Positions 48,262 to 62,400 of a DNA stretch of 64,000 nt are shown here, in pieces; position 1 is the stretch's first letter, and each line of letters opens with the position of its first letter. A program made the position numbers and the translations under genes. Below the pieces are notes generated by a model. That model was given only the letters and a program-made list of their open reading frames with translations. It ran no database searches and was not told the DNA's origin. The stretch is from Ciona intestinalis (taxonomy: Eukaryota; Chordata; Ascidiacea; Phlebobranchia; Cionidae), in NCBI RefSeq assembly GCF_000224145.3, contig NC_020166.2, positions 6,206,927 to 6,270,926 on the forward strand. The letters run 5' to 3'.

Positions 48262-49590
48262 TGTGTAGAAATATTTTACGAAAAAAAATGACCATGAGGT
48301 TTCGTTGACACAAGAAGAACAATGTGGATGTGTTAGGATTTCGTATGGATCGGTTAAAGCCGTCAGCTAAATGTTATTATTTTTAGTATTCGCTAGACGG
48401 TGCTAACAAGCTGCATTTCGGCTAGATTTAAAAATAAACGTCCTCTAACTCAAAGCGGGCAAATTTTAATCCTGATTGGGAAAAAATGCTTATTTCTGGT
48501 AAAAATGCCATTTTAAATACTATGATGCATATTGTAGCGTACAAAGTATACGTATGGAATCTGCTTACCGACTGTAAAGGAAGGTAATGACAGATATGTT
48601 TGCTGTATTGTCAATACACCATTAATATTTAATTTTAAAAAACAACCTCTTCGGTCAACGCAATAATAATGTTCTTAGAATATGTGCGCTTATGTTCCGG
48701 ATCAGGCAAAAACTGTGGACTAAGAAATATTGAAAATTATGTAAGGTAAGATGCAATGGTTTTGCACCGAGATGTATTATTACCATATAAATAAATGTAT
48801 AGTAGTGTGGGGGTAGATGGGACTAGATTACAAACATTCGTTATTCTGTTCTACGCCTCCTAATATTTGCATCAAGATCAATTAAAATTCGCATTAAATG
48901 CTTGTTCTTTTGTATTCGGATTACACATAAAGCAATAAACCGTACTGCGCAGACGGCAACGCACGCAATCGCAGCTAGAAATATTTCCCGCGCTCATTTA
49001 TATTATGTTTCAGGCATCGTTGCCTGGAAGGAAAAAGGCGAGTGCTGTGTTAACAACTTACGGCGGTTCGATTCTTTTACAAGTTGCGAGTCGAGAGCAC
49101 TGCGTGTGGAAGATAAGAATTTGAGCTTTTAGCTTATACTGCTTGTCTAGCTATAAAATTTAAAGCTACTTTAGACGAGTTAATATTTTAAGCGAATACG
49201 ATTAACTCAGAAGCATATTTTATTTAGACATATTTTTAAGAAAAAGGACGCGTTGTAAAAATAAATAATTTTTTTAAGTTACAAATTTTTCGCATACATT
49301 GAAGTAAACAGTTTCAAAGACGATTTATGTATTTCGCCGTAAATAATGGAACGAATATAATTAAAGCATTCCGCTCTAATAATCCGCGATTACAGAGATG
49401 AGAGTTGTATTTGTTTCTTTGGTGAAACTGTTAAACAGATTGTATACTCAGTACTTTGGTAAAAATAGTAAATAATTCTTATAGTCGATGACTAGTTTCG
49501 TGGTGAAAATATTAGGTGATTCTTATTTCTTTCAGAAATTTATAAGTGTGGTAATAGGTGGCCTTTTCTGCAGCTAAACTCACAATCAAA
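48262..49590. other. intergenic, upstream region of the Zic gene
   Basis: No gene was found. It includes a terminal fragment of the GGGTGGGGG MITE family at 48801-48832 (GTGTGGGGGTAGATGGGAC). A possible acceptor TTTCTTTCAG ends at 49536, which would place a leader exon just before the Zic coding exon. Enhancers for the Zic gene would be expected here but none can be assigned by eye. Confidence 0.45.
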
Positions 49591-51379
49591 ATGGCCTTTA
49601 CTGGTACGATGGGATATGAATCGTCTGCGGCGTTCGCTCTTCCGCACCCACCGTACGAAGTCAAAGATTCGTCGATCTCCCAAGATGTGATTATTCCGCA
49701 GTCGTATACAACGTTTCAACCCCACCCCAACATTGAACAACAGCAGTTGCCTGCCACGCAAACCATTTGGACCCCGTGCACCTCAAGCAGTCCCCCAAGC
49801 CAGTACAAATACCAGTACAGTGCATGGCCGACCTCGCCTTCTCTAAACTTCAACCTCCCAGTAAGCTTCCCCCATCACGCCCTGCATTCGTCGCATCAGC
49901 ATTTCTTCCCGTACACTGCGTTGCAGCATCCTCAGGCCGAAGTACGCGTCGACCTCACCTGTAAATGGACCAAGCCACTAACAAATTTGTACGAGAACGC
50001 AGACGCTTGCCAGCAGTACCCCAAGGTCGACAACCAGCATATCAACGGCGAGCCCTGTAATTTGATTTTTCACAGTATGCTCGACCTCGTCACACATGTC
50101 GGTCGGGACCACGTCGGCGGCCCCGAGCACACCGACCATGCTTGCTACTGGCAGGATTGCGCTCGGGAGTGCAAACCGTTCAAGGCAAAATACAAACTAA
50201 TCAACCATATCCGTGTCCACACAGGAGAAAAGCCGTTTCAGTGTCCTTACATGGGCTGCGGAAAGGTCTTTGCTCGAAGCGAAAACCTGAAGATTCATAA
50301 ACGAACTCACACTGGTAAGAGACAATAAACCCATTTAAACAATAGCTCTGATTACTCACAAGCCCGTATTATATGTTTATTATTAATTCTCATTATTTCT
50401 GAGTTAATGCCCTTCTTTATAGTGTTAATCTTTCGTTTGTTTGATTAATTTAAAAACTAACTAAGTCACTAAGATGTATTTATTAAGTCGCATAACTGTA
50501 ACCAGTATCTGCTTTAGGCGAAAAGCCATTCAGTTGCGAATTCTCGGGTTGCAATCGTCGATTTGCGAACAGTTCCGATCGGAAGAAACACACGCACGTC
50601 CATACAACTGACAAGCCGTATCTGTGCAAGGTAAAACCAGAAATAGATTTTTGTTTTGCGTTTTATTTGACTTTTAAACATTGTCTAAACTTTAGTTTTT
50701 GTTAACGCAGGTTAACGGTTGTGACAAAAGCTATACTCACCCAAGCTCTCTCCGCAAGCACATGAAGGTGCACGAGTCCTCTGGTGACATCATATGCGAC
50801 CAGGATATGACGTCAGCAGTTACGTCAATCTCCTCCATTCTGGCGCCGGATAGCAACAACAATATCTCTCACGGGGAAGCGTCATCACCGGAGCACAAAA
50901 TTCGCGATCAAGTCACATCACTCTCGCCTCCGGCTCTTTCGCCATCTTCCATCGGAAGCGAGGCAATGTCTTCTCCTGCATCCACATGCGACGACAGAGG
51001 TCCTCTTCTTCCGATATCGGAGGTCTCGCCATTCCGTTACTCTGGCCATTCAACACAAAGAGAAGTGCAGAAACATGATACCGCGGAACCCTATGCTGTG
51101 CTACCACATACCCCTGTCAATAACTGGCAGTTCCCTGTGAGCCAAGATCAGCAGATTATAACATACGTCGCAAACGAAAAATCATTTCATCCCACCAGCG
51201 CCAACGTTGAGCCAGCCTACACCCACTTCTCACAAGGCGCCCAGCAGCCGTATTACCCCAGTATGCACCAAATTCAGAACACTTACGGTCACTTTAGCAC
51301 CTCCACCAGTTCGTTTCACCCGTTTTCACATCACACATCGAACACACCTGCTGTCTTCGGCCCCGAGACAGTATTTTAG
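49591..51379 (+). CDS. Zic-family C2H2 transcription factor, candidate macho-1 (Zic-r.a)
   Basis: Three exons: 49591-50314, 50518-50630, 50711-51379 (TAG). All phases close, giving 501 residues. Five tandem C2H2 fingers (residues ~125-300) match the Zic/Gli type: [54 protein letters not shown] and [18 protein letters not shown]. The N-terminus is Gln/Pro/Tyr-rich and the C-terminus Ser/Pro/His-rich, as in activators. Finger 1 has a long loop between its cysteines (CKW ... GEPC, about 30 residues, against about 15 in vertebrate ZICs). In ascidians the Zic genes are maternal muscle determinant macho-1 and zygotic ZicL (Zic-r.b, multicopy). Introns inside the finger domain and a single copy here favour macho-1, but this is inference. 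AATAAA at 51884. Confidence 0.9.
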
Positions 51380-53980
51380 GGCACGCTGCATGATTTTTTT
51401 CTGTGGGTTTTAGTTTTTATTTCACTTCAACCATTCTTTTAGTTTTGGAGGGCCGCCATTTTGTTTACGCACGTCGTCTCGCACATTCCCACCCACACAA
51501 TTTTATAACATGTATTTGAAGAGCCAATATATATGTGTGTGTATATATTTGGTTATAAACTTGCCTTCTCTGCACTTTTTCTTTCCGTTTTGTTTTCCCG
51601 GCATCCCAAGCAGTGCCTTACACAAGTCGTGGCTTACTTTGTAACAAGCTGAACGGCATTTTGTCATTCGCACCTGTGTTATTTTTCACCTGATTTTTTT
51701 TCGCAATATCGTGCCTTCATTCTTAAATTTTATGTTACTTGTACCGTTTGAAGTGATTTTATATTCTTTTACACGATTTTCCACTCAGTAACGATTTCTA
51801 ATTGTGCTAAAATAATAATATACGCTACGACGTACTAAGTTATAATTTCGTTGTATTTCCGTTCGCAAACAAGTTTATAAGTAAATAAACGTAAAATTAT
51901 CCCGCTTGTCACTGTCAATGCTTCTTAAACTGAGTATTTGGTATTTAGAGACTGATCTTAAAGGACATTTACATGTCGCCAATTAACTTTTGCCTTTTGC
52001 ACAAAAACGTGGTTGTAGTTAAATGTAACCAGTGTTGTATACAAGCAGTTAAGGGGTTTAACTGTTTCTTTAGCAGTGTGTGTAATTGTAGGTGGCATTG
52101 GCATGTAAGGTGTTTATAAAATCAAGACAATAAATCGTCGCTTTCTTTTCAGCTTGTATACGACTTTAAGGGTCAGAGTTAAAAAGTACTAGGGTGGGAA
52201 AGATGGGACATCTTTTTATTTTATTTTCTTGCCTCAATTGGTAATAAAGAAAACATTAAAAAGTATATAAACCACATTCTTAAGAATCCTATAGGCCGTT
52301 GTTAGTAAGCCGTTGTTTTGTTTAAACCGCAATCCGGATATTTAGATAATATGTGCTAAAAGTGTCCCATCTTGCTCACCCTAATATATATGATTATTCC
52401 CGAGTAGCTGTATACTTTATTGAAGCCCGTGATCATTAGCTTGGAAATTTATAGTTATTTTTTTTAATAGGAAAGGGTTGATTATGTATTGCAAAATCTT
52501 TAGGCGCAACGAACCGTACTCTCCAATGCGTCAATCCAATACACAAGGCGAGAGCATTTAATTGGCGTGCGAATGCCACCTTTGCTTGCTCAGCCTCATC
52601 GATTTGCATTGGCCTGTTGGAAGCAAATGGGCCTGGGAACCAAAACAAACAAAGCGCAGCGCGACCCTCGGCCTCGGTCGGCATGGATGAATGTTTTGTT
52701 GCCTGTCGTTCTGATCGATAGTACATCGGCCCGATTTTATGGAAAATTGGGTTTTTATTGTCCTTAAATAGAGACAGGCATTAATCCTGGATTTTACTGT
52801 GCTGTGGGGACTTGCCCTGTATAACTAACGTGGGAAGCTACCGGTATTTAACGAGATCAAGGTGTTAATTTTTATTCATGCATGGTTAATGCGTTTTTTT
52901 GCAAAAATACCAACGCATGGTGGTTAATATTTGTTTCGACTTTTAATACGATTTTCCGAGTGACTGTCTGGCGTTAACCGTTAAAGCGAATAATAAGCGT
53001 AATACTGATTAGGTCAGCCGACTTATTAAATATACGAGGATTAGGGTCAACAAAAACTTTCGCGCAAAAGGCCGCGCTCGCTAAAATAAATACCCCGACT
53101 CATTAAATAGCGAGCTCTCTAGAACGAAGGCCTTCTACGTTCCCTCTATGCTCGTCAAATCCAATAATTCCGCCCAAATGATCAGGCTGAATGAGGCAGG
53201 AAAATTTATTGCCTCGTATGAGCGAGTTTCGGTCGCAGCGGGTTGCCGCCTTGACTCAAATATTACAAATCCCGAATCCTCTGACGCAGCGCTCTCTGCT
53301 TAAACAACAAACAATTGTTTATAACCGATATCTCGAGCGATGCAGCTATGTTTGCTTAAGCGTGCAAGCCCGATCCGCTTACTGATCCGATCTGCATATT
53401 TAAATCGGAGTCGGCACGCATAAAGATACATCAAAATCAAAGGGTAGCTGAACAAAAGGTTTATTACGCTGCATATACATTCTATTGTATATCTCGGCAC
53501 GCATGTCTTTAATCATTTCTGAAAAAAAAATACATTTCTAACAGAGATGTATTTGGGTTATAGAAGCAGCCACATATTTCTGTGAAGTTATTTTTAATTC
53601 TTTCAATTTTAAGTTAAATAGCATATCCCACTTTCAGTATAATTTTAATATATACCGTTTTATAAAACTATTTCGAAAATGATTATGTGCTCGAAAACCA
53701 CTTCGATAATGAATATTTTGATATTTTGTCATTTTCCGTTGCCTAAACAGTGACGTATTCTAGCGAAGCACTTTGCCCTCGCAAACTATTTACTTTCGTT
53801 GGTGGGCGCACAAGAAAACAAAGCGGGTTGGCCTCAGTGGCTCCCCGCTGCGCGGCACCCTGCAGCGCCATTCAGCGGAGCAAAGAGGAAAAGCAGTCTC
53901 GCGTCAGCGTCATCGTTATTTGGTTGGAATTCGCAGAAGTGATTATTTCGTAACTGTCCCTAACTCTTCTCTTCTTGATT
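51380..53980. other. Zic 3' region and intergenic sequence
   Basis: The Zic 3' untranslated region probably runs to 51.9 or 52.15 kb (AATAAA at 51884 and 52129), with a TGTGTGTGTATATAT run near 51533. Beyond it are the MITE at 52192-52381 and sequence with no supported gene. Frames at 52436-52767 overlap antisense to each other and lack splice context. Confidence 0.45.
52192..52381. mobile_element. MITE, GGGTGGGGG family, TA duplication
   Basis: The left end GGGTGGGAAAGATGGGACAT and the right end GTGTCCCATCTTGCTCACCC are inverted copies between TA dinucleotides. The interior matches the copy at 36993-37179, including TTGGTAATAAAGAAAACATT and TAGGCCGTTGTTAGTA. Confidence 0.85.
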
Positions 53981-55409
53981 CGTCGCGGTCCCGATCGCTT
54001 TGGTTCTGGACTTCGGTTATATGACGTCATAATACAGAACGCGACGGGGCGCAAGCTTTTATTCTTCCACGCTATCGTCGGGTAATATCCAGAAATGTAA
54101 AATTAAAAACCAAGAAACGGAAAAGAGAAGTGGTGCCGCAACTAATAACTCTAGTGCTAAAAATCTACTTTAGTTTCTTTCGGGTCAAAAAAGATCATTC
54201 GTTTTAATGACTAACTATTGACGTCATCACCAAAATCCACCATATTTATTGCCTTGGAATAAATTTCCCAATCATTGCGCAATAGCATGGACGGTTAAAA
54301 CGACATATGGTTTCATCAGAAACATGTTCTATAGTCTGTCACCTTGCCTGTTTTTACCATCAGCTCTTTTATAGGCGTTAGAAGGGATTCGAATAATATT
54401 AGGCATGGTGGTTAGTGCACCTGCCTCTATAGTAAAGGGCCTTAAGGAACGATACTGCTATTACTTTGGGCCTGTGTATCCACGGGCAAAGCACTTAACG
54501 GCAATTGCTTTAACCCGGGGTTTCCTCTCGTGTTGTTGCATACGGGTTGTACTCATAAGTGGGCAAACGGTGATTAAAAATGAAAACACGTGTTGTAACG
54601 GCTCCGACAGGAATAAATTAGTTACATTTACTCATACATTAATCCTACCTTTTTGTTTGTGTTTAATGTTAATGGGTAATATATTTAGTTTATTGATAAA
54701 TATATTATAAAACATTTCACTTGGTTTAAGGTTAAAGATCGCTTGATATAAAATTTCAAACGTATCACGAATTAGGTATTTCATGAACAATAACGCCCAT
54801 TTATTGCGGACAGCGTGCGCCACCTAACGGTTTCAATTTTTACCGCTGTAGGAACGTAATCTATGGCTCTGTGTAAAAATAGATAGAGGTAGCTCGTGTT
54901 AGACATCTAGCGGGAACTATCAGTACACGGATTTTCAGTGCATTCTTAGTTCTTTACAGGGAAAGTCACCTTAACTTATGTTTATTGTCGTTTTTTAGAT
55001 TGCAACACCAGCAACAAAATTGCATGGTCCTTATTAAGAGCATTTTTAATCATCCCAAAAAACAATAAAATAATACATTTGCATGGAAGACTAATAGTAA
55101 ATTTGGTATAGTCAACTGTAAAACACTAATATTTTACCAGAAAGTCATTTCTTATTAGTTCAATTTTATTGAAACTGGATATTTGACTACGTCATACATC
55201 GATTACGTCACCATCACCATGCCTTTGTTCCAGCTGCTGCTTAGAGACTAGGGCTGGTAACAGCTGATTCCTTTCTCATATCGCTCTGCTGAGAAATATC
55301 AATAGTTTTGCTGGTGGCTTGTTGTTGTTGTTGTTGTTTGGTACAGAACTTAACTCTTCCGGTTACTTTGTGTTTTTTGTTATATGTTATTGTTGATGCA
55401 ATTCGGCTA
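53981..55409 (+). repeat. second copy of the 15833-17765 sequence, upstream of TRIP12
   Basis: Near-identical to the gap-bounded contig at 15833-17765 but without its MITE and with small differences (for example, an 8-bp deletion near 54712). Here it continues without a break into unique sequence on both sides, so this is probably the true location. It includes the SINE-like 54405-54640 and a TTGTTGTTGTTG run near 55320. Confidence 0.85.
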
Positions 55410-55534
55410 CTCCTCACATACAGTTTTCCATAGCAAGCTTATAGACATCTTTCAACGTTAAGTGCCAACATCGATCCACGCTTGCTGCTTTGCAAAGAAA
55501 GCCATCTCTAATAACAGAAACTAATATACAGAAG
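55410..55534 (+). other. TRIP12: probable non-coding first exon of TRIP12
   Basis: CTAATATACAGAAG is followed by GTACGTGTTC, a strong donor; the next acceptor in the correct place is before the ATG exon (AG at 56441-56442). No long frame lies in it. The transcription start is unknown. Confidence 0.4.
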
Positions 55535-56452
55535 GTACGTGTTCTTATATATCATTTTCTACAGTCCAATACTTCTTTTTTAAGCTTTCAATAAAATAGT
55601 GTGTTTTTTTTGGCGATATAATACGTATGTTTCACTTTAATTATAGTACAGTGGATGATACACATTTCACATTTTTGTCATAAATTTTAAAGTTAAGTGA
55701 CTGCCATGGTGTGTAACTTTTTCTGCGATAAGAATTTTTTCGATATGCTGTTACTGCACCATGTTTTACTTTAGTTTAATGCATGTATATATTTGTCGGT
55801 GCTAGTGAAGAATCTTCCCCCTCCACCTTATTTGTCAAATTATTGGTTATGTAATTCTTAAGAAATTTTTGAGCACACATAGTTGTCATTTGTTAGCATT
55901 TATGAACTATTTAATTCTTCCTTTGTTCTTATTGCGTCATGTTACACATTAGACAATTAATGTAGCCGTTCACCAGTTGGTCTAATTCTATTTTATGATT
56001 CATTTAGTGGATGTTTAAACGATATTTTCATCACTGTCCTTAATTTCATTTAAAGTTTTAATATAATAATCACACTGTGTAAAATACAAGAATTACCAAT
56101 ATTTATTTAAATTTTTTTTTACCAATATGAAGTTAATAATGTTTTTAAAATGTTTTTATTTTTGCTATAGCCTGTTGGCCCTTTACACTATTAACTATAT
56201 ATGCATTCAATTGTTTATTCACAAACACCTTGTTTTCACCAAGTATTTATAGTCTACCTAATATTATAAGTCCTTGGTTTCAAGACAAAAACAAAGATAT
56301 GTAACATAGACAGCATATGTCACTTGTATAGTTGTGTGTGTTCACTCAGACATACAAAGCTTAATCTATTTCTACTTTATAGTGTGTAGCATAGAGTTAG
56401 TTTAAGGGAAACATTTTATGTAAGGGAATGAGATCTACAAAGGCCCATTCAC

Positions 56453-59400
56453 ATGTTAAGTCGTTGTGACTCTGCTGCTGGGGGGCAGGGACTTCGTAAA
56501 ACCAAAACTGCAAGCCAAGAAACCAACAACAACCATATTCCACTTTCTCTCAACACCGAAGAAGACAAAGATCAACAGGAAGTTTCAAGTTCAGGGTAAT
56601 CATTATGTTTACTGAAACAATATTTGATATATATGTGCTTGATGTGTCAGTTACTTGAACGTCTAGATACAAGATGTTATTGAGACTTCAAATACCATAT
56701 ATGGTTATAGACCTTCAATTTATATTTAGTAGCAAATTATGTCATATAACTAGTAACTACTGATTAACATTGGCATGTATGGGTGAATAATAATAAACAC
56801 TAATGGTTACAATATAATATATGGTTCTATATTATTGAAGATACAGTACAATATAATATATGGGCCTATATTATTCAAGATACAGTTTCTAATTATAAAA
56901 GTTTTTAGACAGTAGGCTTTATTAATAAGTTATGATCTGTTTCCTTATTAGTCATAACATTGTTATACAGATACTAGTAATACATTATTTTCTTTATATT
57001 GTTACTTAAACAGAAACTGTTTGTTGCTCAGTGAATTAACTATAATAAATAGTAAACCAGTTAATGCTTCTTCGAAATAATAAACAACTGTGACTTTACA
57101 GATACACTGTACGGCTTCGGCCAAGACCAACCAGGCAAACTGAACATTACAGGTAGTTATAGCTTATTTCATATAGTTTTACAGTTTAAAATTTTTTCTT
57201 TGCTTTTAAATAAGTTATATAAGTGCAGAGATGTGACGACATTCTTTTAAAAAACCTTGACTTAAATATAAGGAATGTTATAGATTAAAATCTAAAATTC
57301 ACAGCAAACCGACCTTACCACAACTAAGACAGCTTTTAGGCCGGGCATAATTTTATCATCTACTGTACAATAAGGATTAATATGTATGTGGTTTTAACAC
57401 TATTTAAAAGTTGAATATTACATTCTGAAAAGGCTTTTATTTATTATGAAAAGAAAGCCCTGTGGCACATTCGATTTTCCCTCAATTTCAACATTGTTCT
57501 CACGTGAATTAAATCTTTATTTGTTCCTGCAAAACACGTGATTTTTAAACAAACACAAATTTAAAATTATTATTTCACTAACACTTGTATTCATGCATGC
57601 CAGCTAAGTATAGTAAATATCAGTTATTAATTCATGCATCTCAATTATCTCACGAAAGCCTCATGTCTCCAGATATATTAAAAGTAATTTTACACTCCAG
57701 GTCTCCCACTTCAAAGAGGAAAATCCCCTTTAAGGAACTTGGGGTGTCTGTCAAACGCACCGTGTCTGAGCCAGTCACACGTAGTGAGTATTGGATGTGA
57801 ATACGAAGTAACAGTTGCTTGTGCATGTGATCGCATGATTAGTAGCAAAGCTTGCTTTTTTAATTTGTAGCATCTGTTGCTGTACGACCGACTCGGACAA
57901 GTATTTTACGAGAACAAAAACTGAAAACCGGAGATATTCAAAACAAAAAATGTAAGGGAACAATTTGAATGTTTGAATAACATTGGCCTGTTTTATTTTT
58001 CCTCGTAAACAAACCAGCTCATTCAAAGATGTGGCTTTATTCACACGTCACAATTATTCTTAGACGTCACTGGTTTTAAAGATCATTTCTTAGACGTCAG
58101 AAAGACACTTGACACTTCTTAGATGTCGTGTAAATGCGTATAGTCTAACAATTACACATGTTTAACAAGCATGGATAGTTAAACGCGCTTAAACATCATA
58201 GCCTAACATTTAACTAAGAATTGGAAAACAATGGTCTGCTGTTCTGAAATTGTTTTGATTTTATTACATTTAAAGCAAATTTCAGTATTTTGGAAAATAA
58301 TGCTGGATTTCTGTGACTATCAAATTTATTTTCACCTTTAAAGTTTGTTGCATGTTATATGTATAATTACACCAATATAAGCATGCTTTTATGATAACGT
58401 TTAAGTTGTTATCAGTTATCTCAATTTTTTCTACCTGTGTACCAAAAGTTACCAAGTAATCATGTTGAAGATTTGTGATCTTGCCTTTTCAATTACTTTT
58501 GTGTATTAAGCCTGCTTGACTCCTGTGTTCTGTCTTGTTGTATAGATAAATTAAAAAAGATTCACTTTCCAGGCCTGTTTTTCTATGACTTTTACTACCA
58601 ATTTTGTTTTACCAGCTGAATTGCACAAAGCACAAGCATTGGATTCAGGCATTCCTACGAAAAGGCTTCGTTCAGAACAACCTGACCTCCCAGTAAAGAC
58701 AAGTAAAAGGTAAGAAGAAACAAGTACCTTGCATATTTTCATTGTAAGTACGTATGGTAACAGAAACATCTATATTCAGTTTAGAACAAGTACAAACAAA
58801 GAAGACTACAAAGAAAAGTGGAAAGTCTGTAAAGCAAAAAGTAGGTTTATTTTAATTAAGTTTATTAAGTATTTTTTTTTCTTTTTCTGTAACATTAATT
58901 TTTGTTTGGTCTCTATTTCATAAAATATTATGTTTCTCAATATGTTATTTAGCATTTTTTTGTTTCAGTCAAAAGAAGTTGCAAGCAAGTTGTGGTACCC
59001 GTTCATACCACCAGCTGCTTCCTCAGATTCGGAGGAGGATATTTCATTTCAAGAGGTAAATAGATGTTAAAATGTTTAGGGGCATTTATACATGTTTAAT
59101 TCAGATCACTACCAACAGTGTTTAACATGTCTATGCAATAGAGAAAGTTTATAGAAAAAGTTTTAACGTTTGTGTAAGCAAATAGATTACTAAGTAACTT
59201 AGTTTCAGTAACTAATATTGTATTGTATCAAACTGATGGCTACATTAGAAACGACTCGTTGGAATCACCTAATGAAATAACACTTAACATACATGCTTTG
59301 TAAATGGCAATAGTGTGTGTCAAATGGAACCAATCTTTACTATTACCCAACTTATTGGCATAACACAGACTTTAACGTTTCACTAAAATGCCATGGTGAA

Positions 59401-62400
59401 CTTAGTAGTTGTACTAATTATGTTAGATATTAAACAAACTCAAAATACAGGAGCTTGGTAGTAGTTCATCTACTACTTCCCTTCCCCCAACGAAGCTGGC
59501 TTCCAGACAGACGAAGTCAGCTTCAAATAAAACGAAGGATAAATCTTCTGCTGATCCCACCACATCCTGTGAGGGAAAATCCCAAGAAGGAAAAGGTAAA
59601 TGGCTAAAATTAAAAGTCTTAATACAAAAGGTGTTTGCAAAGCTATTATTTGACAATTTAGGCTATTCCAGTGCCTGCTGACTTTTTTTCCTGCCGCTTA
59701 CATTTTAAGCATGAATTAATTATCTTGAGTTTCGCGGCATAATTTTACTAAACCATATTTTAAGCTATTTTTTGTAAGCATAAGAATTTGACTTTTGCAA
59801 TACTGGTCAAATGGCTTGCTCAAGCACTGGGTCAGACTAACTACTTTTTCTAATTGATGGTTGGTTTTACAATAAAAGTTTGCAAGGCCGGTTTGGTATA
59901 ATGTTAGTCCCTCTTTTTAAAATAAGCTCCCTTTATATTGTATGTTGTTTACTGTATTTGTATGCTCAATAACATTTGTATACGTAACAATATTTACAAA
60001 ATCTTTGCAGCTAACAAGCTAAGTATTGTTATACACCGTGCTTTACCTTTTATGTGCGTCATGTGGTGTCAATTGTAAATTGATCCCCTGAAGCCCTCTC
60101 GTCTATTTTCGAACTGTACCCACATTCTAGTGTTTTAATTCTCTTCAGCCTTTAGTATAATTAAGGCTTACTACCATGCTATGCTTTTACAAACGCCTAA
60201 TGCTAAATCAGTGTCTGCTTCATGGTATTTCAGCAAATCTAAGTCAGCATAATTGGCACTATCAGCCACTATTTTTCTGCTTTTGCAAGTGCAGTTGCTG
60301 ACAGCATTTCTGGCAACATATTGCTGTTTCATTTTGCATACAGAAATGCTGAGTTTCACTATCCGCAAATGTGAAAGTGTCTGACTTAGTAAATACTGCA
60401 TTGTTATGTCAGGTGGTGCGAGACCTAAAGTAACAAGCTCTAAACCGGGCGGTCGGTTCACCCTTGGTAGATTCAGCAAGTCTGACTCTGCAGTGTCAAG
60501 TGACAAAACTGGTATGTGTAGTGTGTTCTGTTGACAGTAATTAAACTCTGTTTATCTCATTCTTGTTGACCCAAGCGTCCTTTTCTTTCTGTACTGTAAC
60601 CCAATGGACAGTAGCATTATTTACTAATATTCATGTAGATTGTTTTTCTATTACATTGGATCCATACATAAAAGCAATAACATATGAATATGTTAGAATG
60701 TCTCATTATGCTTAGCTATAGCATATTTGAAACATACATTTTAAATCCAATGTGTTTGGCAGCTACAATTGTAATGCTCACAGCATATTAAAGCTATTGA
60801 TTTTTGGCTTGTGGCAAAAGGCAAAGCAATGTTATAGCTCACATTGTTTATGGTATGCTTGAAGTAATATATTAAATCAGCAGTATGTGATTTGCTAGTT
60901 GTGAGGGTTTGACTTATATATACTGTTTTAATGTGTGTAGTATTCTTTAAAATACTAGATATTATATTACATCAATGTATATAGATACTGTCAACCTTTG
61001 AAAAGCTCGATGAATTATTATTTATCAGTTTTATAAGCATTTACCAGCTTGCATATTTCAGTTCTTGTTTAGTTAGTTTTCTCTTTTCTTTTTCTTTCTT
61101 TAGCATTAAAAGTAAACAAAGAAACCAAAGCATCTCGTAGTAATCAGGAACCTACTGAAAGTGGAGTAAGAACCAGATCTACTTTGACTAAAATACCAAA
61201 GGCTACAAAAACCTCTAAAGGTAATGTAGTGAATGATGTGACTATAAATGACTTACCCCAGTTAGCAAATTTATTGAACAAAAGTTCACGTTAACTGTTA
61301 TGGTTTGCGAGTATACATTTTTGCCATTTTTGTTTTTTCCACTCAAAAGCAGCTTAACTTCTTTCGCACCTTGTGTTTGTGTGTATGGCTTGGACATGGA
61401 TCAATATGTTGACCTGTGGATTTTATATGCATGCACCATTATTCAGATAGTGTTATTGCTTTTTATATCAGACTCATTTTATAGGAATTTGCAAATTCCA
61501 CGCAAACATTTGGATGGAACCTGTAATAACATCTTATTAGGTTTTTATGTCTTTTACAGTCAAGTGAACATTTCATTGTAAAACTATTTTATTTGTTTTG
61601 GTCTCACCATTTGTATATGAACTAAACTAAGGTGGTATGTTATTCTATGTATGTATTTGTGTATTTAATGATAATTGAATGGAAACAGCGTAGTTCAAGT
61701 GTTTTTATGACAGACAAGTCATTCTTATTGCTTTAGGCGATGTTAGTGTGAACTTATATTACCCACATATTGCGATGCACTTCATGGAAATTCTTGTTTA
61801 TTGTTTAACTTAAGATGTACGTAAAGTTTATGTCATGTAATATATTAAATACTAGTGCTTTTGGTGAAACTTACCGAAACCTACTTTGTTTTATGTTCCA
61901 CCACAAATATTGGTGGCACAATAAGCCTGCCCATAACATATGAGAAATTGCTCTTTTTCAATTAGAATTTGCATTTTGTTTTATTTTATTTTGAAGCTCA
62001 ACACATCAACCTTGTTCTTTAAAAATTATTCAAGTTTTCATCTTGCTTCAGGTAAAGCAACAAACAAACGAGACGAAGAGGGCAAAGCAAAGAATAGGAA
62101 ACGTTACCAGTCCCCACCAAATCATCCACTCTACGCAAGAAAAACTGCAACAAACAACGGCAAAACGGGGTCTTGTGCGAGCACAAGGTAATTGCATTTG
62201 CTGATAAACAGGGCGAGGATTAGTTATTTTAATTGTATGTAGGATTACGAGCAATGTTGTATTATGGAAATCATTAATTTTGTGAGTTTTTGTCCATCGC
62301 TTTTACAGTTTTTAAAACAGGCCTGGCACCCTGTTAAATTAAGTGTTAAAATTATTATATGTAATTCTCATTAAAAATTTTTATTTCTTCAGCCGCAGGG

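Noticed and set aside
52436-52767. Overlapping frames on both strands
   Set aside because: No homology recognised and no splice partners; composition resembles non-coding GC-rich flank.
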